In this document: piece by piece, positions 42,837-52,891 of the stretch
Numbering within the stretch: position 1 is the stretch's first letter
Layout: each line of letters begins with the position of its first letter
Origin: Onchidella celtica
Lineage: Eukaryota > Mollusca > Gastropoda > Systellommatophora > Onchidiidae
Assembly (NCBI GenBank): GCA_963931925.1
Contig: OZ007583.1
Coordinates: forward strand, 18,004,548 to 18,068,547
Length of the DNA: 64,000 nucleotides
Direction of reading: 5' to 3'
The notes under the pieces: model-generated
Database searches by the model: none
Seen by the model: only the letters and a program-made list of their open reading frames with translations
Told to the model about the DNA's origin: nothing
Program-made: the position numbers and the translations under genes

Positions 42837-45800
42837 GGACACGCGCCGGGAGAGGTCAAGGAAAATTTAACGTTCGTGTGTTTAAATGTCAATGGTACTT
42901 TAGAGAGTAAGCTTGAGATGGATAAGTTTGTTAGAAGTGTGAGTGGTTTTGATGCTATTCTGTTGAGCGAAACCTGGACAAAAGAGATGTCTGAATTGAA
43001 GTTAGAAGGATATGAACGTGTCTGTAAGCATCGTGTAAGGAAAAGAAGGGCAAAAAGAGATTCAGGGGGTTTAGTTTGCTTTTTTAAAAAGGAGATCTGG
43101 GAGGGAGTGACTGAATATAAATGGGATTTTGAGGACGGCTTGGTTTTTGAGTTTTCAAAACAATTTTTTGGATTTCATGAAGATTTGTACGTCATTTTTC
43201 CGTATATTAAACCGTCTATATCGACACGTAGTGACCGGGACACGGGAGTTGATGGGTACGAGATGCTGGAACAGAAAGTAGCTGAGTTGTGTGACTGTGG
43301 TAGTATTGTTGTAGTTGGAGATCTGAACGCAAGAACAGGATTGTTAGATGATTTAAGTTTATGTGACAGTATTGATGAAACTGATATTTTAAACAATTGG
43401 CGTGGAATTGATGAAGTTGATATCATAAATTGTAACCTGTTGGTGCATAGAGTTAGTGAAGACAAAGGAGTGAATGAATATGGTCATAGATTAATCAGAT
43501 TATGTAAAATGAGTGATCTACTGATTTTGAATGGAAGAGCGGGAAAGGACAAAGCAGTGGGAAAATTGACGTTTTGTAACAAAAACGGGCAAAGTTTTAT
43601 AGATTATGTTTTATGCTCAAAATCTGCATTGTATATGTTATCTGATTTTGAGGTGGGCGCTATGAATGAATTTTCTGATCATGTCCCTGTTAGCTTCAGA
43701 TTTGTAAGCAACATTGTAAATGTGGTGGAAGAATTTGAAGACATTGTTCAGCAGATGAGAACGAAAGTGAAATGGAAAGAAAGTAAACGTGGTGAATTTG
43801 TTGACAACATTTCCAACGCCGAGTACGTAGACAGGCTGCATGAAATTGTTGACATGTTGAACAGTGATTGTCCGAATGAGATTTTGATAGAGCAGTCTGT
43901 ACATAAACTAGGGGATATATTATTATGGGCGGGGAAATCCCATCGAGTGAAAGTAGGTCAGTCAGGGTCGGGCCAGAGTGTAAGAAGTTGTGAGCGATGG
44001 TATGATAATGAATGCAAGGAAAAACGTGAAGTATTTAAGTGTGCTGAGAGAAAATTTCGCATGACCGTCAGTGTGGAAGACCGGGAGAGTATGTGCACTG
44101 CAAGAAAAGAGTTTAGAAAGTGTTGTCGTAAGAAAAGGAGGAAAGAGAAAATATTATCGGCAGATAAATTATTCGAGCTTAGCCGTTCTGACCCAAGGAG
44201 TTTTTGGAGACAACTAAAAACCAACAAAACTCAGGTAATAGGAAAGTGCGATTTTGTAGACAATTTCCAAACCCTAAATAACAGGTTATCAATGTTGGGG
44301 GAAGGGGAAGAAGAAGAAATTAGTCGGTGGGAGGGGAATGAGGATCAACATTATGACCAACTACTTGATGAAGAAATATCAGTGGATGAATTAGAGTGGG
44401 CTATTAATAGTTTGAAAAGTAATAAAGCCGCAGGTTACGACAATATCGTTAATGAATTCATTAAATATAGTGGTTACCTTGTTAAAGTCGTTTTAGTAAA
44501 ATTATTTAATGCTATTTTAAAATTAGGTTGTTTTCCGAAATCGTGGGCAGTCGGGGAAATCGTTCCAATTTATAAAGGTGGTCACAAAGATGACCCCAAG
44601 AATTATCGAGGAATAACTCTTTTGAGCTGCCTGGGTAAACTTTTTACTAATATTCTAAATAATCGTCTCACACACTGGGCAGAATGTAATAATGTTTTCT
44701 GTGATAACCAGTTTGGCTTCCGTAATAACAAGGGCACAACAGACTGTATGTTTATATTGCATAGTTTGATAGAATTATTTCAAGAGAAGTCAAAAAGTTT
44801 GTATTGTGCTTTTGTTGACTTTGAACGGGCATTCGACAGCATAAATAGAAGAGCACTATGGTTTAAACTGGAGCAAAGGGGAGTAACTAAACAAATGACT
44901 AATTTATTGAAAAACATGTATAGTAAAATCAGGTTATGTGTGAGGGATGCCAGCAGTGTGAGTGAAGCAACTGATACTTGTTTCTTTTCGTCAAATGTAG
45001 GACTATTTCAGGGTGAATCTTTGTCGCCATTTTTATTCTCGATGTTTATTAATGACTTGCATGATTGGTTGTCTGCAAAAGATGTCAAGGGCGTACATAT
45101 AGAAGAATGTTTGATAATGATACTGATGTTCGCAGATGACATGGTATTATTTAGCGATAGTAGGCAAGGACTACAACAAGGTTTGAATGCTCTGAATGGA
45201 TATTGTAATGGGTGGGGTTTGACTGTGAATACTGGTAAGACAAAGTGTGTGGTTTTTAGCAAGGGAGGGAAGTCTGGCGTGCGGGATAGATGGATGTACA
45301 ATGATATAACTCTGGAAACCGTTAGTTCATTCAAGTATCTTGGATTTATATTTAGTAGTACAGGTAAATTTTCTAAAGGTATTCAGGCGCTAGTGGACCA
45401 AGCACAGAGAGCTTTATTTGGTTTGAAGGCTTATTTGCATAAAAATCCAGAGCTGAGTCCTTCGTTACAGCTACGACTATTCAAAACATTAATAAAGCCT
45501 ATACTTTTATATGCTTGTGAAATCTCGGGATTTGCTGAAGCTTGGCCCATTGAGCGAGTCCACCTCACATTTCTGAAGTCTATTCTAGGTGTAAGAAAAA
45601 CAACCCCAAATGCTTTTATATATTTTGAATTGGGAGTTTACCCTCTAAAAATTGACCGTCAGGTTAGACTATTGAAATTCTGGGTTAAAATATTAGGCTT
45701 AGACGACAATAGTACCGTTAAAAAAGTTTATAGCAGATTATTATCAGCCACAGAAAACTACACAAGTACAATTAACTGGGCTTCACTGACAAAGAAAATA

Positions 45801-46328
45801 CTGGAGAAATCTGGATTTGGATACATCTGGGAAAGTCAAAAGGTTGATCAAACTTCGTTGTTTTTATCTGAATTTGAACAACGTCTACGTGACAATTTTC
45901 AACAAACATGTCGAAGTGACATAGAACATTTAAGTGAGAATCGGCTATATAGACATTTAGCTGTTGAATTTTACTCAGAAAATTACTTACATGAAGTAAA
46001 GCAGAAGCATTTAAGGATAGCCATAGCAAAGATAAGATTGGGCTCTCACAACTTTATGGTGGAGAGGGGAAGGTGGCAGAGGCCTAAACTGGAGTATGTT
46101 ATGAGATTATGTGAGACCTGTAATGAATTGGAGGACGAATTTCACGTGTTATTAACTTGCAAAAAATTCAAAGATATAAGGAAACAATTTTTACCGTCTT
46201 GGCTACTTGTTAGACCAAGCATGTTTAAGCTTATACATTTTCTGTCGTCGATGCACGATAGAGAACTACATTCGTTTGCACTGTTTTGCCATAATGTTCT
46301 AAACGAATACAATAATGTCGCTTTGTGA
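42837..46328 (+). CDS. LINE ORF2: endonuclease, reverse transcriptase, CCHC
   Basis: ORF2 nicks target DNA and copies the element RNA at the nick (target-primed reverse transcription). Residue numbers count from the GTG at 42876. The APE-type endonuclease spans about 1-275, with LNVNG (N4/N6), LLSETWT (E32), VVVGDLNARTG (D149, N151), FIDYVLCS (D243) and FSDH (S267-H269), so every expected catalytic residue is present. The reverse transcriptase spans about 500-830: PKNYRGITLLSCLGKLF, FVDFERAFDS (motif A, D648), GLFQGESLSP (motif B), MFADDMVLF (FADD, 752-755), GLTVNTGKTK and FKYLGFIFSS. A C-X2-C-X7-H-X4-C motif lies at 1079-1095. No RNase H domain is seen. There is no ATG before the endonuclease: the first in-frame ATG (42918) would delete LNVNG, while coding similarity begins at ENLTF (42861 onward). 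The start given is the first codon after the ORF1 stop. See the finding on the amber codon. Confidence 0.95.
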   Translation, partial: GHAPGEVKENLTFVCLNVNGTLESKLEMDKFVRSVSGFDAILLSETWTKEMSELKLEGYERVCKHRVRKRRAKRDSGGLVCFFKKEIWEGVTEYKWDFEDGLVFEFSKQFFGFHEDLYVIFPYIKPSISTRSDRDTGVDGYEMLEQKVAELCDCGSIVVVGDLNARTGLLDDLSLCDSIDETDILNNWRGIDEVDIINCNLLVHRVSEDKGVNEYGHRLIRLCKMSDLLILNGRAGKDKAVGKLTFCNKNGQSFIDYVLCSKSALYMLSDFEVGAMNEFSDHVPVSFRFVSNIVNVVEEFEDIVQQMRTKVKWKESKRGEFVDNISNAEYVDRLHEIVDMLNSDCPNEILIEQSVHKLGDILLWAGKSHRVKVGQSGSGQSVRSCERWYDNECKEKREVFKCAERKFRMTVSVEDRESMCTARKEFRKCCRKKRRKEKILSADKLFELSRSDPRSFWRQLKTNKTQVIGKCDFVDNFQTLNNRLSMLGEGEEEEISRWEGNEDQHYDQLLDEEISVDELEWAINSLKSNKAAGYDNIVNEFIKYSGYLVKVVLVKLFNAILKLGCFPKSWAVGEIVPIYKGGHKDDPKNYRGITLLSCLGKLFTNILNNRLTHWAECNNVFCDNQFGFRNNKGTTDCMFILHSLIELFQEKSKSLYCAFVDFERAFDSINRRALWFKLEQRGVTKQMTNLLKNMYSKIRLCVRDASSVSEATDTCFFSSNVGLFQGESLSPFLFSMFINDLHDWLSAKDVKGVHIEECLIMILMFADDMVLFSDSRQGLQQGLNALNGYCNGWGLTVNTGKTKCVVFSKGGKSGVRDRWMYNDITLETVSSFKYLGFIFSSTGKFSKGIQALVDQAQRALFGLKAYLHKNPELSPSLQLRLFKTLIKPILLYACEISGFAEAWPIERVHLTFLKSILGVRKTTPNAFIYFELGVYPLKIDRQVRLLKFWVKILGLDDNSTVKKVYSRLLSATENYTSTINWASLTKKILEKSGFGYIWESQKVDQTSLFLSEFEQRLRDNFQQTCRSDIEHLSENRLYRHLAVEFYSENYLHEVKQKHLRIAIAKIRLGSHNFMVERGRWQRPKLEYVMRLCETCNELEDEFHVLLTCKKFKDIRKQFLPSWLLVRPSMFKLIHFLSSMHDRELHSFALFCHNVLNEYNNVAL

Positions 46329-46680
46329 CTTCTCCTGGCGAAGTCTGAAAACTAAATTCACAGTGAAAGAATAAATTATAGTGATATTTTCAATTGTAGT
46401 AAATTTACAACAGATAAAGGTGAGGAGAGATCGGTTATGTAGGGGGGGGGGGGAATTGAAAATGATGACTGTTGCTGGCAATTACAAGCTGTATTTGACT
46501 GTATACTACAATAAGTAAGTGTATAAATGCTGCAGGGAGCGGGGAGAGTGAACGATCATGCATTTTGTCTGTTTGTTTGTTTGTTTAATGTTTTCTAAGA
46601 TTGTTCACATGATTCTTGTGTGTTTTTGAATTGGCCGCCAGGCCTATAATAAACTAAACTTGAAACTTGAAACTTCAAAA
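46329..46680 (+). other. LINE 3' UTR and repeat tail
   Basis: This non-coding end of the LINE holds an AATAAA at 46370-46375, a G12 run at 46442-46453, a (GTTT)4 stretch near 46568-46585 and a second AATAAA at 46648-46653. It ends in about two and a half copies of TTGAAAC. Short-repeat tails instead of poly(A) are known in CR1/L2-like LINEs, where the reverse transcriptase recognises the 3' end. That this is the tail is inferred from its position. Confidence 0.7.
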
Positions 46681-47098
46681 ACAGATTAACTCAACAACAA
46701 AAAGTGGACGCACAGAAGCCATATAACTACACAAACAGCCAGGAGATCATAACATTTCCGACTCAGATGAAGCCTGCGAAGAATAATAATTATCCGGTTC
46801 TTTTCCGAAATAGTTGGCACAAACCCGTAACGTCCATAGTACTGATACATCCAGACACACAATGAGAGAACAGGCACCCCCATTGTAGCGGAAAGGAGAA
46901 CTAAACCAGCGACTACAGAGATCCGGTTAATGACTGTAACAGGGTGATAGATTGGCAAGGTATAACTAGTAGTTATAATAATATTGTGCCTATAACTAGC
47001 GTGGGAAGATAGTTAACGGCGGGGAGACAGAGTCATTGTAGGCCAGAGGGGGAAAGTATGGGATGCAACTGAAGCGCTTTGACACCCGAAAAGGGTAG

Positions 47099-48285
47099 TG
47101 TTTACTTGACCGCCGTACTTGTCGATCAGATCACCTGGGAATTGCTTGGGGGGTAGAGCTGTTTCAATAGTATTTGACGTGGAGCCGACGGGGGTGGCTA
47201 TTAGGATAACTAATGCACACTCGGTGGGCGTCTTGGGACGCTACCTGACTGGGTATAAATCCCCGAACGCTCCTTCCAACTTCAGACCGCTGAGAGCACT
47301 CACCAGCTTCGTGCCGAAGAGGAGACCACAACTGCAACTGTAACTTTGTACTAGTCTTGTGAGTGGGGAAGGTCAGGGAACCCGCAAACATCCTTTGTCA
47401 GAGCGTGGTATCTTTGGTATCTTGTCGGCATTTGAGCTGTTGCTGAGTGGTAAGTTAATTGTACGATGTATGTGTATTTTACTTAATGTTCATGATTGTA
47501 GAACCTAAATCTAGTGGGTTTACTTTGGTATAACTACTGCCTCTGAGAGAGTCACGGAAACGCCGTTACATATATGTTACGAAACCTTATAGGATGGGGT
47601 CTGTTAGAGAGAGCGTTATTCTTCGTGGGGAACGTGTAAATATCATTAAAACTGTATTGATCGTTTATTCTATTGCCTATATGGGAGCCTATGGAGTATG
47701 GGAGCTGCAGCCTGACTTATAACAGTGTCAGCGGTTAAAAGTATTAATGACGAATATCCGTCATGGAGTAAGTACGGAAGTCATGCCTTCCAGCAGTAGA
47801 TTAGGAAGTTGCGATTGTTTTTCTACAGAAGAGGAAGAACAACACCTTCTTGGCTTCTCAACTTCTTGTACTTTGATTAACGACATCGTGGCTTCTTGGC
47901 TTCCCGACCTATTGGTACCTGCCGATACCTGTTGATCTAACTGCGCAGTCAAGCCAGGGTAGAGAGGAAGAACTAGTGCCCAGGTAGCGCCATACACCCC
48001 TAAAGGAGAGGTTTCCTTATGCTGAATGTTCCCATGTGTTTTATAAAATGTGCTAGAAATTGAATATTACGAAGCCATTTAATTAGCATGTACTGATTTG
48101 CATCAACTTCATTCCATCGAAATTCACATGAAATTGTATGACCTGTGTTCCTATTATTATTGAATGAATTAATAATTATTGTATATATGTAAGCAATACA
48201 GATATCGTTTGTTATAACTTATAGAAGAGAGATAGTCGATTATTTAGTGTGTTTGTGCCGTGCCCATCACGGCTGGTGTCAGAAG
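47099..48285 (+). mobile_element. Candidate 5' LTR plus primer-binding site (Gypsy-like remnant)
   Basis: TATAAAT lies at 47254-47260, about 155 bp after a possible left end TGTTTAC (47099). The block runs without coding potential to GTGCCCATCA (48269), then CGGC and TGGTGTCAGAAGAAAG (48274-48289). The last is a good match to the primer-binding motif of Gypsy-type retrotransposons. A short open frame with an ATG at 48317 follows, where gag would begin. The layout (U3 with TATA, R/U5, CA end, primer site, short leader, gag start) is what makes the call. Exact limits and family are inferred. Confidence 0.45.
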
Positions 48286-48316
48286 AAAGTTAGTGAGAGA
48301 AAGTGGAAACATCACA

Positions 48317-48466
48317 ATGACCAACGACAGGAAACACAAAAGCGTCGCTGCGGGAAGCGCAAGTACATCGACACAAAAACCCGAGCTGGGTAAATTACGG
48401 AGCCGTTTTGTTTCGCCGTTTTCTAGACAATATAAACAGACCTGCGTACGCCCATGTTGTAGGTAA
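48317..48466 (+). pseudogene. Short gag-like leader ORF after the LTR, truncated
   Basis: The ATG at 48317 opens 49 codons (MTNDRKHKSVAAG...) rich in Lys, Ser and Arg, ending in a stop at 48464-48466. It starts about 40 bp after the primer-binding-like site, the position expected for gag. Nothing resembling capsid, zinc knuckles, protease or polymerase follows, so the body of the element is missing. The sequence alone is too short to identify. The call rests on position. Confidence 0.25.
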
Positions 48467-48655
48467 GGGCTGTTGTCCATGCTATAAACACCTGGTCCAG
48501 TACGGTATTTCTCTGAACCTATGAGTGAAAAATACCTCTATTTTTAATGACGTTCCTGAAACACGTTTCACTGATAACTCAGCGCTTTACGGAAAAACAC
48601 CGTACACGACAAAAGTAAAATTTTATAGGAGGCGCGAAGAAAAGAAGAAAAAAAA

Positions 48656-48682
48656 GCAACAACAACAACAACAACAACAAAA
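48656..48682. repeat. (CAA)n microsatellite
   Basis: About eight CAA units after an A-rich stretch. The complementary motif (GTT)n occurs at 55228-55254. Confidence 0.93.
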
Positions 48683-51657
48683 AACATTTGGGGCTGCTCT
48701 CTACCTTTGTTCAAGTTCCATTTTGTGATGACCAAAAGAAACTATTAGTCGTACAAAATTATAACCCAGGTTGAAAGATGCAACATATTTCATTAAGATT
48801 AATTTGATCTTGACTGATGCATACGGCCTTTTCCGTAAAACTGCAAAACTGCATTGTAATATTCTCTTTCTGTTTGTTTCTTTTACCTCTGTACGTGGGA
48901 CAGCGTCGAGGGTGGGGCATCGATCTTCTAACATTGCAACTAACACCAAGTCGAGCCCACAGTCTGGCTGTTTGGGTCAGTGTGATGTGGTATCTTCTTT
49001 ACTCTAAGTGTTTGACATTATACTATTCCTAATTGACTAAGAACAATGCTTGCATCAGAGCAGACTAACTACATTTATTCATTTAAAAAAATAACTGGGT
49101 ATGTGATATTCCAAAACATAACACTGAAGGATCACGACGGGGTTATTCTGGGCCTGAAAATGACAGTAAAACTGAAACCGTTGACGGTAACGCGGCCAAA
49201 ATTGCACACAAGCTAAGGCAAAGCCAAGGATCACTTTGCTGTACCCTGAGCATCTCGGTGTGGCAGGAATTCAAGTAAATACAGATCTGGTCATTGATCT
49301 CTAGCTTAGAAGAAATATTTCGTTAATATACAAAATGGACTACTTGGCCATCCAAATAAGAACATAATAGAACACGCACTGTCCATATCCAGGCAGTGGT
49401 TTTCACAGTTTTGGGTGCAAGGTCTTGTTCTGTGGGGAAGTTATTGCAGAATCATTGTGCTAAGAATGTCATTCATTCTGACTTCTAATTTGATATTTGT
49501 TTCTGCGGAAACAGGAAATGACGACCCGGATGGGATGGGAAAGCAGTGGTTAACGATTACGTAAGAGCTTTTCTTATTGTTCCAAGAACCACTTCGTCAC
49601 TGTACCTCTCCATCTTTATAAAGCGGAACTGAACTCTAAACAGTGCAAAGTGTAGAGGGGAAAAAAAGAAGAAGGTGAAAACAGACAGATATAGGTGCCG
49701 ATAGTACAAATTTGGAAATGTTATGTCGTCTACTGCAACGTAAAATTCACGACATAGTTTCACTTTGCCCAGTCCTCTATCTAATATAAACTAAATAATG
49801 CCTTTAAAAAGCAACATCATCAAAACTGGCCACGAAGTATTGTAAACATTTACACGAGGACATCGGTTTTTGATATTCCATGACAATTATTGGAGCTGGG
49901 GACAATCTGGGAAGTTTAGGTAATACCTTGCCTGTTGTAAAACCTGCACCTTTCTTAAACGACAGATTGACAGTGTCTGAAGATTTTCACTTTGATCCCA
50001 CTTGCTAAAGAAACAGTATGTACAAATCACTCCTTCACTTGGTTTATCTAATCGGTTATTGTACTTTTAACTACATGTAATAATTGTCGCTCCTCTTCCA
50101 GCCTCCCCTATCCCATCTGAAAGCAGAGAAACCCTTTCCTGTTTTGACTTTCGTGGCTATGCATTTAACAATCATAAAGATTATACCCACCCAGATAGAT
50201 GGCTGGTTAGGACTGACAATATGTTCGGTCCGCCAAGTACATTTTTCCGCATGTGGGTGGGCCGCTATAACAAAACATGGTATTAAATAAGCTACCAATG
50301 GTCAATAACATGACCAGTTCGTGACAACACTGATATTCCCAATGTCAGAAATACACAATAAACACGACGAACTGCTGTAATTTCCCCCAGTGAGACCAAC
50401 TAATGTGCGCTTAAACAGGCAAAGGATAATCGATGGTAATTCCTCAGTATGTTGTGGCCTGCATCCTTGAACCTTGAACTCCACAGCGACACAGCTGGTA
50501 GTGGAGGATTGTACACGGGGCGTAGTTTCTGACGATTTACCATTTTTATCTAACCGGAAAATGCTACCATGTTGTGACTATGATGCAAATTTAAACTCGA
50601 CGTTTATCGTTTACTGTAGTTGCATCTGAGAACAGTTAATCAGGCTCGGGATGAATCAGTCTCGTTATATATCAGCCTATCACTCACCCGCATTAAACAA
50701 GTTATTTCTGTACATCTTTTTAATTTGCAATAAACAGAGACAAATTTAATCAGAACGAAGTGAATCTCGCATTCGCCGTGGAAAGGAAAATCCGGAATAG
50801 ATAAAGAGACTATCGTAACCACAGCACGTTACATACAGCACGCCGACTAGGCATCTAAATAGCATAATAACGATTGCTCTGTTGTTCCTAAACCCCGACT
50901 TGTTCCAGAAACCTGATAGCCGTAGGAAAAGGTAGATCATTTTCAGGAATTTATGTAGGCGATTAGGGTCAAAGTTTGGCCAGGTAAGAGGTTATGATGA
51001 TGAAATGAGTTGGCGTTGAAGGCGAGTGAAGGAAATGAGTCCCAGTGTAATGTGATAAGTATGGGGTGGAGAGAGAAAAGTTAACGGAGCGAAGACAATG
51101 ATTTCATAAGGAAGGAAGAATAATTATTGCGAGCAAGTGAACAAACGAGAGAGAGAGAGAAAGAGAGAGGGAGATAGGCGCAGGGATACGATGGAAGAAT
51201 AAACACAAAGCAAGCAGACTCTGCCGCGCAGAAGGATGCCCTCGTCCCCGATCAATAATAACGTGCTGGAGGGCTTGTAAATAGAACTTATTTTTCACTC
51301 TTTAAAATCTTACTAATATCAATGAACGCTACACAAAACGGCAGAAATGCAATCTTTTCACGCCCGCTCGAAGTTCTTACCTAAAACTATATCTCTCTTT
51401 GCCTTTCCCAGCCCTTTCTTGTTGTTGGTGCTTTTGTTACTGTTGTTGTTTATTTCATTTTGTATGTTAGTTCATTATGATTGTAATACAGAATGATGTT
51501 ATTGGCAATCCATTGTGCCACCCTCACCAGTTCAAACTGAAGCTTCTAAGAGAAAAGTGATTATCTCTTGCAACGTGCAAGCTTCGAGCATCCCTACATA
51601 GTAATGAACTATGTACTTGTGCGTTTTGACTAAGTTTCTCTTGGACGTATCTGAGCA

Positions 51658-51659
<2 letters not shown>

Positions 51660-51690
<31 letters not shown>
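51660..51690. repeat. (CT)n microsatellite
   Basis: About 15 CT units on the + strand, the opposite orientation to the five longest arrays. Similar short CT arrays occur at about 20159-20174, 25068-25099, 28030-28052, 30119-30152 and 32176-32215. Confidence 0.92.
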
Positions 51691-51694
<4 letters not shown>

Positions 51695-52860
51695 CAGAAG
51701 CGGCCTGCAAAAAAGACAAAGGACATACACACTCCTTCCCACCTTATCTAAAGACACACTGATGTTTATTCGTACACTGGTGGAAAGACAACAACCATCA
51801 GTGCCACCGCCGAGTGGAATCTGCACCCCAAAATAGAAAATCAACAAAGAACACACACCTCAGATACAATTATCTTTGTTGTGTTGCGATAAGAGGTTCA
51901 CCTCTTTTTAGAGTGCACCTCTCGCTTCATGGCAAAAGCAGATTCTGACGCACAGGCAAATTTACTATCTTTTTTACCCGTACTCCTTTCTCTCTTAATT
52001 CATCTTATCGTGCAAATCCTTCTGACTTTCCCCGAAGATTCAGAAATGTTGCCCAAAACAGTAAAGACGTACAACCAAAACAGACAAAAACAAATCATCA
52101 ATGATGGATTATGCCCATACAGATGACGAAGGCAGTGAAGCCTCCAGCGCCGCATACAATAACCATTTCACCATCTGCAAAGCATTAGTCATACCATGTC
52201 AAAGTTTTGTCTCAAACATGCATTTCTATGATGCTACCTAAGTCACTTTCCTATTCTCCGTGCCACAAACCTGAAACAGACCGGGTTCTCCTCTGATAAG
52301 TACATATTAATGGAAATCAAATCAAAGCACCAGTGTCTCTTCTTTTACTTTTCTCTTTCCACTTCAGATTTGCGCCCCCCCCCCCCCCCATATTGTAAGG
52401 GACTATTAATAAGAGGCTGCATAAGGAAAATTGAGGGTCTTCGAAACAGCTGCAGAGGGATCGATTCCACCTTTCCAAAGACCGCCATGGTACAACTCAA
52501 AATCAAAGCACAGCTGTCGTACTTCGCATACATGGCACAATACTCTTTTTTTTCACATGCTAATCAAAATTTTAGGAACAATTTAAATAGCAATGGGCCT
52601 CTAATGGAGGGTGAAATGAAAATCTCGCTGACTCCACGATTCATACAAAATACAATCCCACCCCCTTTTCAAGCGATCTTGTAACTCACCAAATTAGGTC
52701 AGTTTGATCGGTATACGTTGTGGCAACAGGCTGACTTACGTTGAAGTCCACAATGAATTCTTTTCTATTCAATTCTATTATGTCATTCATATGCGATTTG
52801 AATTTGAATCTTTGATTTGAATTTCACATCTTCCGCCCGACATTAAAAGTGCCAGAAAGT

Positions 52861-52891
52861 TAGATTTTTAAATGTAAATACTAAAAATCTA
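52861..52891. repeat. Short perfect inverted repeat
   Basis: Arms TAGATTTTTA (52861-52870) and TAAAAATCTA (52882-52891) around an 11-base spacer, extendable to 13 bp with one mismatch. Purpose unknown. Confidence 0.8.

Larger units (their letters stand above)
41949..46680 (+). mobile_element. Non-LTR retrotransposon (LINE), coding-intact copy
   Basis: Two long intact open frames, ORF1 (295 codons) and ORF2 (at least 1150 codons), lie on the + strand in the order usual for LINEs. They are followed by a roughly 350-bp 3' UTR with two AATAAA signals (46370-46375 and 46648-46653). The UTR ends in a short repeat tail built on the 7-mer TTGAAAC (about 46659-46680). No LTR flanks the unit. The 5' limit is not visible: the start given is the ORF1 ATG, and a 5' UTR of unknown length must lie upstream. 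I found no convincing target-site duplication by eye. The reverse transcriptase, the C-terminal CCHC motif and the short-repeat tail resemble the CR1/L2/Jockey assemblage more than L1, but clade assignment needs a tree. Being unbroken over about 4.4 kb, the copy is probably young. Confidence 0.95.
48467..52860. other. No gene seen
   Basis: AT-rich sequence with microsatellites and a C15 run (52375-52389). No LTR-element body follows the LTR-like block to the left. Confidence 0.5.
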
